Source of the DNA: Propionimicrobium sp. PCR01-08-3
GTDB lineage: Bacteria > Actinomycetota > Actinomycetes > Propionibacteriales > Propionibacteriaceae
Direction: 5' to 3'
Length of the DNA: 64,000 nt
Assembly: GCF_030286045.1 (NCBI RefSeq)
Contig: NZ_CP127390.1
Coordinates: forward strand, 2,249,482-2,313,481
The notes below the pieces were generated by a model, which had not been told where the DNA came from, did no database searches, and saw only the letters and a program-made list of their open reading frames with translations. Both the position numbers and the translations under genes were made by a program. Of the stretch, positions 8,420 to 16,946 are shown piece by piece (within the stretch, counting starts at the first letter, position 1; every line of letters starts with the position of its first letter).

Positions 8420-8716
8420 ATCGGGTCGACCCCCTCGCTTTGTCCCTCGCGGCCTCGGCCGCGGCAATGTGAATAAGAAACTGTCGTGGCACCTAGGCTA
8501 CCCAATCGAACGCCGCGAGGCCAAAGCAGGATCGCCCGTTGATCACAATCGAGATGGCGCGACCGATCCTGATAACGGGATCAACAGGCTTCCCACGGCC
8601 AGTTTCATCTCATCGAAAAAATCAGGGAGATCCGGCAGGGGAACGACTCGCCCGGCCACGCCGTCCTTACCTCTGGCGGGCGGGCGAGCGACTCAGACCG
8701 ATACAGAGTGCGGCCT

Positions 8717-9772
8717 TCAGCGATGCTCCCCGACAAGTTCCACTCGACCCTCGGCATCGGGAGCAGCGACGATCTCGCCACAGATCCAGGCGTCGATGCC
8801 CCGGCCGGCCAGCAGCCGGACTGCTGCGTCCGCCGCGTCGGGAGCCAGCACGGCAGCCATGCCGACGCCCATGTTGAGCGTCGCCTCGATATCCGGCCGG
8901 CTCACCTTGCCGAGCCGGCGCACCAGCTCGAAGACCGGCGACGGCGTCCAGCTGGCACGGTCGATGCGCGCCGCTACACCGTTCGGCAGCACGCGGGCAA
9001 GGTTGTTGGCGAACCCTCCGCCGGTGATGTGGCTCATGGCGTGTACCTCGACGCCGGCGATCAATGCCAGTGCGTCGAGCGCGTACACCCGGGTCGGCTC
9101 CAGCAGCTCCTCGCCCAGCGTCCGCCCCAGTTCGGCGACGGGATGGTCGAGTTTCAGTCCGGCGTCTTCGAGCAAGACCCGCCGCACCAACGAGTAGCCG
9201 TTCGAATGCAGACCGGACGACGCCATCGCGACGATCACGTCACCCGGACGCACCAGTTCGGCACCGAGCATCTCGTCCGCCTCCACCACGCCGACGGTGG
9301 CGCCGGCCATGTCGAAGTCATCGACGCCCATCAGGCCCGGGTGCTCGGCGGTCTCCCCGCCCAGCAGCGCGGCCCCCGCGCCGGCACAGGCCTCGGCGAT
9401 GCCCGACACGATTCCGGCGATCCGCTCGGGCACCACATGCCCGCACGCGATGTAGTCGGTGACGAACAGCGGCTCCGCTCCGCAGACGACCAGGTCGTCC
9501 ACCAGCATCCCGATCAGATCCCAGCCAACGGTGTGGTAGACGCCCATCGCCTGCGCGACGGCCACCTTGGTGCCCACCCCGTCGGTGCTGGTGGCCAGCA
9601 CCGGATGCCGGTAGTCCTTCAGCGCGGAGGCATCGAAGCAGCCCGCGAAGCCGCCCAGCGCCCCCATCACCTCGGGCCTGGTCGCCTTCGCCACATGGGC
9701 CTTCATGAGTTCGACGGCACGGTCACCCGCATCGATGTCGACGCCGGCGCGGGCATAGGCAGATTCGGTCAC
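8717..9772 (-). CDS. purM: Phosphoribosylformylglycinamidine cyclo-ligase (AIR synthetase)
   Basis: PurM converts FGAM to aminoimidazole ribonucleotide using ATP, the fifth step of de novo purine synthesis. The 351-residue protein shows the family N-terminus (TESAYARAGVDIDAGDRAVELMK), the DGVGTKVAVAQAMG motif (about 65-80), a catalytic/nucleotide region ALLGGETAEHPGLM and ASSGLHSNGYSLVRRV, and the C-terminal HITGGGFANNLARVLP. I chose the GTG at 9772 because it begins the conserved part and has GAGAGG upstream; the open frame continues to 10069 over the end of purF but with no similarity. purF ends 124 bases upstream, so purF-purM probably form one transcript. Confidence 0.95.
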   Translation of the reverse strand: MTESAYARAGVDIDAGDRAVELMKAHVAKATRPEVMGALGGFAGCFDASALKDYRHPVLATSTDGVGTKVAVAQAMGVYHTVGWDLIGMLVDDLVVCGAEPLFVTDYIACGHVVPERIAGIVSGIAEACAGAGAALLGGETAEHPGLMGVDDFDMAGATVGVVEADEMLGAELVRPGDVIVAMASSGLHSNGYSLVRRVLLEDAGLKLDHPVAELGRTLGEELLEPTRVYALDALALIAGVEVHAMSHITGGGFANNLARVLPNGVAARIDRASWTPSPVFELVRRLGKVSRPDIEATLNMGVGMAAVLAPDAADAAVRLLAGRGIDAWICGEIVAAPDAEGRVELVGEHR

Positions 9773-9896
9773 TGGGCCACCTCTCGTGTGCCGGCGCTCT
9801 CGGATAGAGCGCCGATGTGATGTGGACGCCGCCACGCCGAGCCACCGGCGTCGACCGCTCGGCCCAGCCGGCCCCCTACAGGCGATTGGCGGGGTC

Positions 9897-11321
9897 TCAC
9901 GCGTCCTCCTGATCGATGCCCAGCGTGGCCGCCGCCTCGCTGGGAATATGAAGTGGGTAGTGGCCGTCGAAGCAGGCCGAACACAGCTGCCCGGCGTCCA
10001 GACCGACCGCCTGTTGTAATCCCGGCAAGCTGACATAGCCCAACGAGTCGGCCTCGATGGCCTGGGCAATCTCTGCCGTGCTCAGCCCGGGCGCGATCAA
10101 CTCGGCCCGGGTGGCGAAATCGATACCGTAGAAGCATGGCCACTCGACGGGCGGGCTGCTGATCCGCACGTGAACTTCGGTGGCGCCGGCCTCCCTCAGC
10201 ATCCGGATCAACGCCCGCTGGGTGTTGCCCCGCACGATCGAGTCGTCCACCACCACCAGCCGCTTGCCTGTGATGACCTCGCGCAACGGATTGAGTTTCA
10301 GCCTGATGCCCAGTTGTCTGATGGACTGTGACGGCTGAATGAATGTGCGGCCCACGTAGGAGTTCTTGACCAGCCCCATACCGAACGGGATTCCCGATTC
10401 ATTCGCGTAACCGAGCGCCGCCGGGGTTCCTGATTCGGGCACCGGCATCACCATGTCGGCCTCGACCGGATATTCCCTGGCCAGCTGGCGTCCGATCTCG
10501 ACTCTGGTCGGATGCACCGGGCGTCCGGCGATTCTGGTGTCGGGGCGGGCCAAATAGACGTATTCGAACAGGCAGCCCTTGCGGTTCGGCTGCGCAAAGC
10601 GGCAGGTACGCAACCCCGCCGAATCGATGGTGATGAATTCTCCGGGCTCGACCTCGCGGACGAATGTGGCGCCGACGATGTCGAGGGCAGCCGTTTCGGA
10701 GGCGACCACCCAGCCGTTCTCCAGGCGTCCGAGAACGAGCGGACGAACGCCGTTGCGGTCGCGGGCCGCATACAACGCGGTCTCGGTCATGAACGTAAGA
10801 CAGAATGCACCGGCCAGCTTGGGCAGCACATCCAGCGCGATCTGCTCCATGGACCGATCGGCGGGATAGCTCGCCATCAGCGCCGTGATCAACGCCGTGT
10901 CGTTCGAGGAGTCCATCTTGTCCTTGTGCGGCACGTCCTCCTGCCCGGCCAGGAGTTCCTCGAGCTCGTCGGTGTTGGTGAGGTTGCCGTTATGTGCCAG
11001 CGCCAGCCCGCCCGAACCGATCTGGCGGAAAGTGGGCTGCGCGTTCTGCCACACGGACGCGCCGGTGGTCGAATAGCGGTCGTGCCCGATGGCCAGATGC
11101 CCGGTCAATGAGTTCAGCGTGGCCTCGTTGAAGACCTGGCTGACCAGACCCATGTCCTTGAAGACCATGATCCGTTTGCCGTTGGAAACAGCGATCCCGG
11201 CGGATTCTTGACCACGGTGCTGTAAGGCGTAAAGCCCGTAGTAGGTGAGCTTCGAGACGGCCTCGCCCGGGGCGTAGACCCCGAAAACTCCACATTCTTC
11301 ATGTGGACGATCGTCAGTCAT
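9897..11321 (-). CDS. purF: Amidophosphoribosyltransferase
   Basis: PurF makes phosphoribosylamine from PRPP and glutamine, the first committed purine step. The N-terminal Ntn-hydrolase begins after a short propeptide with Cys in HEECGVFGVY; the PRTase PRPP loop is VVVDDSIVRGNTQR (about 350-365). Cysteines in KGCLFEYVY, EWPCFYGID and LCSACFDGHYP fit the [4Fe-4S] ligands of the Bacillus-type enzyme. The start could be ATG 11321 (used here, 474 residues) or the in-frame GTG at 11336; neither has a strong ribosome site. Transcription is divergent from the dehydrogenase at 11481. Feedback inhibition by purine nucleotides is known for the family. Confidence 0.95.
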   Translation of the reverse strand: MTDDRPHEECGVFGVYAPGEAVSKLTYYGLYALQHRGQESAGIAVSNGKRIMVFKDMGLVSQVFNEATLNSLTGHLAIGHDRYSTTGASVWQNAQPTFRQIGSGGLALAHNGNLTNTDELEELLAGQEDVPHKDKMDSSNDTALITALMASYPADRSMEQIALDVLPKLAGAFCLTFMTETALYAARDRNGVRPLVLGRLENGWVVASETAALDIVGATFVREVEPGEFITIDSAGLRTCRFAQPNRKGCLFEYVYLARPDTRIAGRPVHPTRVEIGRQLAREYPVEADMVMPVPESGTPAALGYANESGIPFGMGLVKNSYVGRTFIQPSQSIRQLGIRLKLNPLREVITGKRLVVVDDSIVRGNTQRALIRMLREAGATEVHVRISSPPVEWPCFYGIDFATRAELIAPGLSTAEIAQAIEADSLGYVSLPGLQQAVGLDAGQLCSACFDGHYPLHIPSEAAATLGIDQEDA

Positions 11322-11480
11322 CTCAGGTGACGTCACGTGGTGATCGTATCGCGCCTGCTCGACAGACTGCGGAGTCCGGCCAACCGCCGGACAGCCGGGG
11401 ACGCGATGTGGGTGTCACGGCTGATAGAGGATATGGGATAATCGGGTCGAGAGTTTTCAACGATGAAGGGAAGCCAGAAG

Positions 11481-12446
11481 ATGCGCGTAACGATCACCGA
11501 TCTCGACCACGATGCGTGGGACATCGAGCAGGGTGTTGCCGAGGCCGAAGGCGTCGAGTTCCAGATTCTGGAAGACGGCGGTAAGGACGCCGGCCTTGAT
11601 CCGCGAGTGAAGGGATCGGAAGGCCTGCTCGTCCAGTACGCGGACATCACCCCGGAGGTGATGGATTACCTGCTGCCCGAGCTGAAGGTCATCGGACGCT
11701 ACGGTGTCGGCGTCGACACCATCGACCTGGACGCCGCCGAGGAGCGCGGCATCACCGTCGTCAATGTTCCTGACTACGGCACCCAGTCGGTGGCCGATCA
11801 CGCGATCGCTCTTGCGCTGGCCGTGGCGCGCAACCTGCCGAAGCTCGATTCACTCGCCCGCCGCTCCACCATGGACCTGGCAACGGCAGCACCGATTCAT
11901 CAGTTCTGCGATCAGACCTTCGGCGTGCTCGGTTTTGGCGCGATCGGCCACGCCGTTGCGACCAAGGCCAAGGGCTTGGGCTTCACCGTGCAGGTCAACG
12001 ACGTGCTGATTCCTGAGGGCACCACCGAGGCCGACGGCTTCAAGGTCGTCAGCGAAGACGAGTTGCTCGCGAGCAGCGACATCGTCAGCATTCACGTGCC
12101 GCTCACCCCCGACACCAGCCACATGATCAACGATGACAAGCTCGCCGAGATGAAGGACGGCGCGATCATCGTGAACACCGCGCGCGGCGGCGTCGTCGAC
12201 ACCGATGCGCTGGTGCGCGCGGTGCAGTCGGGCAAGCTTCGCGGCGCCGGGCTCGATGTGCTGGAGACCGAGCCGATCCCGGCTGGCAGCCCGCTGCTGA
12301 GCCTCGAGCGCGTGGTGCTTTCTCCACATGCCGCCTATTACTCGGAGGAGTCCTACTACCAGTTGAAGCGGCGCACCATGCAGAACGTCATCGACGTCTT
12401 GAAGGGCCGCGAGTGCCCGAACATCGTGGTGCCGCGTAAGAAGTAA
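11481..12446 (+). CDS. D-isomer-specific 2-hydroxyacid dehydrogenase (C-terminal-binding-protein-like)
   Basis: A 321-residue NAD-dependent 2-hydroxyacid dehydrogenase. The Rossmann motif is VLGFGAIGHAVATKAKGLGF (about 146-165); the catalytic Arg is in NTARGGVVD, the Glu in LETEPIPAGSP, and the His in LSPHAAYYSEES. It reduces a 2-keto acid or oxidises its D-2-hydroxy acid; the substrate (3-phosphoglycerate, glycerate, lactate-type) cannot be fixed from sequence. At 321 residues it lacks the ACT domain of long serine-pathway SerA. I chose ATG 11481 because AGGGA lies 9 bases upstream; an in-frame ATG at 11463 overlaps that ribosome site. A GATAAT -10-like box lies at 11437-11442. A strong terminator follows. 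Confidence 0.85.
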   Translation: MRVTITDLDHDAWDIEQGVAEAEGVEFQILEDGGKDAGLDPRVKGSEGLLVQYADITPEVMDYLLPELKVIGRYGVGVDTIDLDAAEERGITVVNVPDYGTQSVADHAIALALAVARNLPKLDSLARRSTMDLATAAPIHQFCDQTFGVLGFGAIGHAVATKAKGLGFTVQVNDVLIPEGTTEADGFKVVSEDELLASSDIVSIHVPLTPDTSHMINDDKLAEMKDGAIIVNTARGGVVDTDALVRAVQSGKLRGAGLDVLETEPIPAGSPLLSLERVVLSPHAAYYSEESYYQLKRRTMQNVIDVLKGRECPNIVVPRKK

Positions 12447-12458
12447 GCGGTAAGTAAA

Positions 12459-12506
12459 GAATCCGGCGTCCGATGGATGAGACCAGCGGGCGCCGGATTC
12501 ATTGTG
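12459..12506 (+). terminator. Rho-independent terminator after the dehydrogenase
   Basis: GAATCCGGCG (12459-12468) pairs perfectly with CGCCGGATTC (12491-12500), and the helix extends through three more pairs (one G-U) with a 16-base loop. A T-rich stretch follows (ATTGTGTTCT). It ends 60 bases before the pdxH start, separating the two genes. Confidence 0.75.
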
Positions 12507-12566
12507 TTCTGCCGATCCTCCGGCCTCCCGGCTCCCGGCGCCGGCCCTGGGACTACGGTGGCAGGC

Positions 12567-13208
12567 ATGGGTAAGCGGCTGGCGGATCAACGCAAGAGTT
12601 ACGAACAGGGCCAACTGGACGAGGCCGACACGACCTCGGAACCGTTGGCCTTGTTTCTGCGCTGGCTCGACCAGGCAGAGAAGGCCAAGAACGTGACCGA
12701 GCCCAATGCGATGACCCTGGCGACAGTCGGTGCCGATGGCAGGCCTTCGACCCGCGTGGTGTTGATCAAAGACGTGGACGAACGCGGCCTGGTCTGGTAC
12801 ACGAATTACAACTCCCGCAAGGCTCAGGAGTTGGCTGGCAATCCTTATGCCGCCCTGCAATTTCACTGGGTCGAACTGGAGCGGGTCGTGCGCGTCGAGG
12901 GCCGGGTCGAGAAGGTCAGTGCCGAGGAGTCGGACGCCTACTTCGCCGTCCGGCCCCTGGATTCCAGAATCGGCGCCTGGGCGTCCCCGCAGTCACAGGT
13001 GATCGCCAACCGGGGCGTCCTGGTCGCCAATGTTGCCAAGCTGACCACTCGATTCGGTCTCAATCCGCCCAGGCCCGATCATTGGGGCGGCTACCGGCTG
13101 GTGCCCGACAGCTGGGAGTTCTGGCAGGGACGCAAATCCCGGCTGCATGACCGCATCCGCTACCGGCTCGATGCCGGCATATGGGTTCGGGAGCGCCTGG
13201 CGCCGTAA
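12567..13208 (+). CDS. pdxH: Pyridoxamine 5'-phosphate oxidase
   Basis: PdxH oxidises pyridoxamine or pyridoxine 5'-phosphate to pyridoxal phosphate with FMN and oxygen. The 213-residue protein shows the conserved [36 protein letters not shown] block (about residues 46-82, FMN-binding), [21 protein letters not shown], the [11 protein letters not shown] motif, and the C-terminal signature [22 protein letters not shown] 12567 gives the usual length; the in-frame extension upstream overlaps the terminator and is not protein-like. The dehydrogenase upstream is separated by a terminator, so pdxH probably has its own promoter. Confidence 0.94.
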   Translation: MGKRLADQRKSYEQGQLDEADTTSEPLALFLRWLDQAEKAKNVTEPNAMTLATVGADGRPSTRVVLIKDVDERGLVWYTNYNSRKAQELAGNPYAALQFHWVELERVVRVEGRVEKVSAEESDAYFAVRPLDSRIGAWASPQSQVIANRGVLVANVAKLTTRFGLNPPRPDHWGGYRLVPDSWEFWQGRKSRLHDRIRYRLDAGIWVRERLAP

Positions 13209-13305
13209 TGACGCCGACACGGTGAGCCATGGCCCACTGCGGCCACAACTGTAGGATCATCTGCTGCGCTGGGATCCTATAGGGTCTGGGTGGTTCAATT
13301 GACCC

Positions 13306-13782
13306 ATGAAAATCGGAATTGGAAGTGACGGTTCAGGCTTCGGCCTGAAGGGAATCATCGTCGATCACCTGATTGCCTCGGGCCATGAGGTCGTCGACTA
13401 CGGGCCCGGCGACGGCGAAGAGCCCGAGTACTCGGCAACTTATGCGCGCAAGGTCGCGCATGCCATCCGCGACGGCGAGGTCGAACGCGGCGTGCTGATC
13501 TGCGGCACCGGAATCGGCATTTCGATCTCCGCCAACAAGGTTCGCGGAATCCGCGCCGCGGTGTGCTCCGAGCCCTTCACGGCGCGTCACACCCGCGAGA
13601 ACAATGGCTCACAGATCATCGCCTTCGGCGCGTTCGTCGTCGGTCCCGAAGTGGCCAAGGCCATCGTGGACGCCTTCCTGGGTGCCGAGTTCAAGGGGCT
13701 CGTCGACCAGGAGTTCAACGATCGTTTCGCGAAGATCGCCGCTATCGAGGACGAAGAGCTGGCACTGGCCGAGGGCAACTGA
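13306..13782 (+). CDS. rpiB: Ribose-5-phosphate isomerase B (RpiB/LacAB family)
   Basis: This 158-residue enzyme belongs to the RpiB/LacA/LacB sugar-phosphate isomerases and would interconvert ribose 5-phosphate and ribulose 5-phosphate, though allose- or galactose-phosphate isomerase activity is possible for the family. The active-site motif with the catalytic Cys is LICGTGIGISISANK (about residues 65-79); N-terminal GSDGSGFGLK replaces the common GSDHAG, so the usual His at that position is absent. The conserved R-H-T-R-E-N-N segment (ARHTRENNGSQ) that binds phosphate and the sugar ring is present. The stem-loop at 13902-13940 follows it. Confidence 0.85.
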   Translation: MKIGIGSDGSGFGLKGIIVDHLIASGHEVVDYGPGDGEEPEYSATYARKVAHAIRDGEVERGVLICGTGIGISISANKVRGIRAAVCSEPFTARHTRENNGSQIIAFGAFVVGPEVAKAIVDAFLGAEFKGLVDQEFNDRFAKIAAIEDEELALAEGN

Positions 13783-13901
13783 GTCCCCTTTGCCCCTGCC
13801 GGAACGCGTGGCATGAGAGTGTTCGGGACGGCTTTCGCCGAATTGATCTGAACACATGGGGGCTCTCGCGCCGCTGGGCAGCTCGGAGGTTTTTCTAAAT
13901 A

Positions 13902-13940
13902 AGGCGATGCCGTGTTCTATTCGGAACTACGGCATCGCCT
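13902..13940. terminator. Stem-loop between convergent genes (probable terminator)
   Basis: A perfect 12-bp inverted repeat, AGGCGATGCCGT (13902-13913) and ACGGCATCGCCT (13929-13940), with a 15-base loop. It lies between rpiB (plus) and the DUF2470-like gene (minus). On the minus strand the stem is followed by TATTTAGAAAAACC, on the plus strand by little T richness, so it best fits termination of the minus-strand gene and possibly both. Confidence 0.65.
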
Positions 13941-13988
13941 CACGTTATCGCTCTGATTTCGAATCGTGAGTTACCAGGCCGAGGCGGT

Positions 13989-14837
13989 TCAGAAGTTCTC
14001 CCACCCGGGCGTGGTCACCAGGGTCGCGGACACCAGCCGCTGAACCTGGTCATTCAGTTCATCGAGGCAACCGACCTCCCGGTCAAAGGCCGCGAAAACC
14101 GAGTAGGTCTCGGTCGGCTCGACCGTGAGCATCGTGATGCCCGTGCAATCGACGTCCGCGCAAAGCACCTGATCCCAGGTATGCGGGCAACCGGCGAGCA
14201 AGGACTGGCGTGAGCACAGGCGCCCCTCGATCGTCCCCTTGAGCACCGAATCGCGGATGCCGCGCAGCGAGTCATTGCTGAGTGCCATCACCAGGTGATG
14301 AGCGTCCAACTCGTCAGCTGGCAGCGGGAACGCGGGGCTGCCGTCGGCCTGGATGAGCTCGTCGAAAGCAAACGATCTGACGCCCGCCGCATCGTGAATC
14401 AGGCAGCGGTCGGTCGTGATGACACCCAGGCGTCCACCTGGCGCGCTGGCGATCGCCGCCACATCGCACGGCAGTTCACCGGCGTCGATCAGTTCGTCGG
14501 TGGCCCAGTCGGGCTGCCACTCGAGCTCGCCGAGCAGGTGCACGGTCGCGGCAACGAGACGGAACCCGGGCTCCGGCGATTCCTTGGTGATGTCCATCCG
14601 GATGGCATAGCTTTGGCCCGGCTCCATCTCGGCCACAGGATCGGCACTATCGGGGCACGCCGCTACAACGAGGCGTCCGCTTCGAGATATGCCGTGCACC
14701 ATGGCCTCACATGAAACCATTGGGCTGCACCGGTATGCGAGCAGCGACGCGTTGCCGGCGCCGCGCAAGATGCGCGCGGTCACGGATCGGGCCGTACGGT
14801 CACAGTCGATAGCTTCGACAGGGACACTATCGGTCAT
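13989..14837 (-). CDS. DUF2470-like protein (split-barrel/heme-utilisation-like), iron-box linked
   Basis: A 282-residue protein with no signal peptide or membrane helix. The N-terminal part (RTARSVTARILRGAGNASLLAY, then GRLVVAACPDSADPVAEM) and the C-terminal part (DAHHLVMALSNDSLRGIRDSVL, then VEPTETYSVFAAFDREVGCLDELNDQVQRLVS) resemble the layout of actinobacterial DUF2470 proteins related to HugZ-type heme-degrading split-barrel proteins; I recognise the layout, not a close match. An IdeR/DtxR-like box lies 126 bases upstream (14963-14981), which fits an iron or heme role. It sits alone between rpiB and an M20 peptidase gene. Function beyond probable iron control is unknown. Confidence 0.6.
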   Translation of the reverse strand: MTDSVPVEAIDCDRTARSVTARILRGAGNASLLAYRCSPMVSCEAMVHGISRSGRLVVAACPDSADPVAEMEPGQSYAIRMDITKESPEPGFRLVAATVHLLGELEWQPDWATDELIDAGELPCDVAAIASAPGGRLGVITTDRCLIHDAAGVRSFAFDELIQADGSPAFPLPADELDAHHLVMALSNDSLRGIRDSVLKGTIEGRLCSRQSLLAGCPHTWDQVLCADVDCTGITMLTVEPTETYSVFAAFDREVGCLDELNDQVQRLVSATLVTTPGWENF

Positions 14838-14962
14838 CTGGGACGCTCCCCCTCATCAGTCGTCATAGCCTGATTTCCCACCGCTCGCCGCTTGTCGCGG
14901 CCCCGTCAGCGATGTCAAGCCTCGGAAGTCATCGATGATGAAAGCTCACCCTCGATGCGTCC

Positions 14963-14981
14963 TTAGGTAAGGCTAGGCTCA
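14963..14981. promoter_or_regulatory. IdeR/DtxR-type iron box
   Basis: TTAGGTAAGGCTAGGCTCA matches the 19-base DtxR/IdeR consensus TTAGGTTAGGCTAACCTAA at 15 of 19 positions, including the whole TTAGGT left half and AGGCTA core. It is 126 bases upstream of the minus-strand DUF2470-like gene. No plausible plus-strand gene starts just downstream, so that gene is the likely target, repressed when iron is abundant. Confidence 0.65.
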
Positions 14982-15222
14982 GAGGGCATCAAAAGAAAGT
15001 CTGTCTCAGATATTTCCGCAAGGTTCGCGTTCTTTTATTTCTGGGAAGGGTTCGGGCGCCGATATCCGGACACCGAGCAGCGCCGATCCATCGATGCGCG
15101 GCGCGGTGAACGGCACCGGACAGATGTGCCTTGAGGCGTCCGCCACCAACCCCAGTCCTCTGGGCTTGCGAGCCAGACGGAGAAGCCCGACTACGCCGAC
15201 CCGGGTGAATCCTGGCGGGACC

Positions 15223-16560
15223 TCACTCGCCCAGCGCCGCAAGCAGCAACGCCTCGGCCAGGCAGACCGCTTCCCAATCGGGCAGGTAGAGCGACTCGTC
15301 GATACCGTGCATCCGGCAGTCCGGATCGCTGACAGCCGTAGCCAGCACACTCGCCTGCGGGAACATCTCCTGGAACTCGGCGATCATGCCGATCGATCCG
15401 CCCGTGCCGATCTGCATCGGATCGATACCGAAGGCCTCATGCCATGCCCAGTTCGCCTTGTCGATCACCTCGGGGTCGAGCCTGGTGCGGGTCGGCTCGG
15501 CAGCCTCGCCATCGGTGAAGACCAGCTGAGCACCCCAGTCGACGTTCTCTTCGAGATGCTTGCGAAGGCACGCGAGAGCGTTCGCGCCGGTGTCGCCCGG
15601 GGCGATGCGCACCGAGATGCGGGCGCTCGCCGAAGGGATCAGCGTATTGGACGAGGTCGCGATGGGGGTGGTGTCGAGCCCGATGACCGAGATGGCCGGC
15701 TTCAGCCAGGTACGGGACGCGACCGGCCCGCTGCCGATGAGCTGCACGCTGTCGAGCACGGCGGAGTCTTGACGAACCGATTCCGGGGTCTGCTCGACGT
15801 CGGTATCCTCACTGCTCACCAGGCCTTCGACCGCGACATTGCCGTCGGCGTCATGCAAGGTGGCCAGCAGCCGGCACAGCGTGGTCAGCGCATCGGGGAC
15901 GACGCCACCGAACTCGCCGGAGTGAATTGCATGGCTGAGGGTGCGCAGCTCGACCGTGCAGTCGACGACGCCGCGCAGGCTGGTGGTGAACGCCGGTTCG
16001 CCGATCCCCCAGTTTCCGCAGTCGGCGACCACATAGAGGTCGGCTTTGAGCTCGTCGGCGTTCTCGGCGAGGATGCGTCCGAGAGTCGGGGAACCCATCT
16101 CTTCCTCGCCCTCGATGAGCACCGTCACGTTCACCGGAGGCTTGCCGCCGAAGGCACGCAACGCCGCGAGGTGAGCGGCCACGCCGGCCTTGTCGTCGGC
16201 GGTGCCGCGTCCAAACAGACGATCGCCGCGCCTGTCAGCCTTGAATGGCTCGGACGACCAGTGCGCCAGGTCACCGGTCGGCTGCACGTCCATGTGCGCG
16301 TACAGGCACACGGTCGGTTTGCCGGGGTCGACATCGAAATGCGCGATCACTGCGGGCTGCCCACCCGCCTGGACGATCTTCACCCGATCGCAATCGAGCG
16401 CCTTGAGATGCGAGACGATCGCATTCGCGGCCGCCATCACATCGTCGGCGTGCTCGGGCTGGGCGCTGATCGACGGAATGGCGACCAGCTTGATCAGATC
16501 GTCGGTCACCGACGGCAGCACGGCCTCGGTGCGTTCGCGCAGAGCAGCAACATCAACCAT
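15223..16560 (-). CDS. M20 family dipeptidase/metallopeptidase
   Basis: A 445-residue zinc-dependent M20 peptidase (ArgE/DapE/CNDP-like). The first metal motif is LYAHMDVQP (about 85-93) with His and Asp ligands; GRGTADDKAGVAAHLAAL (about 115-130) supplies the bridging Asp; LIEGEEEMGSP (about 150-160) holds the catalytic Glu pair; VVADCGNWG and the C-terminal GIDESLYLPDWE region complete the ligands (final His in CRMHGIDES). It hydrolyses dipeptides or acylated amino acids in the cytoplasm. ATG 16560 begins the usual N-terminus; the frame runs on to 16683 without similarity. A long plus-strand open frame over the same DNA is a shadow. About 350 bases separate it from purL, containing the duplicated purL end. 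Confidence 0.88.
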   Translation of the reverse strand: MVDVAALRERTEAVLPSVTDDLIKLVAIPSISAQPEHADDVMAAANAIVSHLKALDCDRVKIVQAGGQPAVIAHFDVDPGKPTVCLYAHMDVQPTGDLAHWSSEPFKADRRGDRLFGRGTADDKAGVAAHLAALRAFGGKPPVNVTVLIEGEEEMGSPTLGRILAENADELKADLYVVADCGNWGIGEPAFTTSLRGVVDCTVELRTLSHAIHSGEFGGVVPDALTTLCRLLATLHDADGNVAVEGLVSSEDTDVEQTPESVRQDSAVLDSVQLIGSGPVASRTWLKPAISVIGLDTTPIATSSNTLIPSASARISVRIAPGDTGANALACLRKHLEENVDWGAQLVFTDGEAAEPTRTRLDPEVIDKANWAWHEAFGIDPMQIGTGGSIGMIAEFQEMFPQASVLATAVSDPDCRMHGIDESLYLPDWEAVCLAEALLLAALGE

Positions 16561-16660
16561 GCTTCTGACACTACCGCGAATGCCAGTTGCGGCGCCCGGC
16601 GAGGTCTTTTGCCGGTAGGCGTACGCGGGGTCGCCGAGGCTACGCAATTGCCGACGTTCG

Positions 16661-16690
16661 CCGGAAAGAAAAGATAGGCTCACTTTCCGG
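16661..16690. other. Perfect inverted repeat downstream of purL
   Basis: CCGGAAAG (16661-16668) and CTTTCCGG (16683-16690) form an 8-bp stem around a 14-base loop. It lies between purL and the M20 peptidase gene, where it could end purL transcription, although no T run follows on the minus strand. It straddles the left end of the first copy of the purL-end duplication; the second copy lacks an intact left arm. Confidence 0.4.
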
Positions 16691-16946
16691 CAATTGACTC
16701 CGCCTCGACTCAGGCAGGATCTATCGGAATACCGTCCCCTCGACTCAGACCATCGCTGCGGGGATCAGCTCCTGCCAGGCAGCGCGGGTGGCAGCAATTG
16801 CGGGTTCGCCGGGACGAGCGAAGTGCCGTCGCGATCCGAAAAGATAGGCTCACTTCCCGGCAATTGTCTCCGCCTCGGCTCAGGCAGGATCTATCGGAAT
16901 ACCGTCCCCTCGACTCAGGCCATCGCCGCCGGGATGGGCGCCTGCC
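16669..16946. repeat. Imperfect tandem duplication of the purL 3' end (170-base period)
   Basis: About 108 bases at 16669-16776 recur at 16839-16946 with an offset of exactly 170 bases and only a handful of substitutions in the first 88 (AAAAGATAGGCTCACTT... through GGCAGGATCTATCGGAATAC). The right copy contains the purL stop codon (16915-16917). In the left copy the equivalent minus-strand stop is at 16745-16747, preceded by codons for WQELIPAAMV, clearly related to the purL C-terminus [10 protein letters not shown]. The left copy is therefore a detached vestige of the purL 3' end plus its downstream sequence. Confidence 0.85.

Noticed and set aside
15094-16677. Plus-strand frame of 527 codons opposite the M20 peptidase gene
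   Set aside because: It lies antisense to a clearly recognisable peptidase and its translation is His/Arg/Gly rich without family features.
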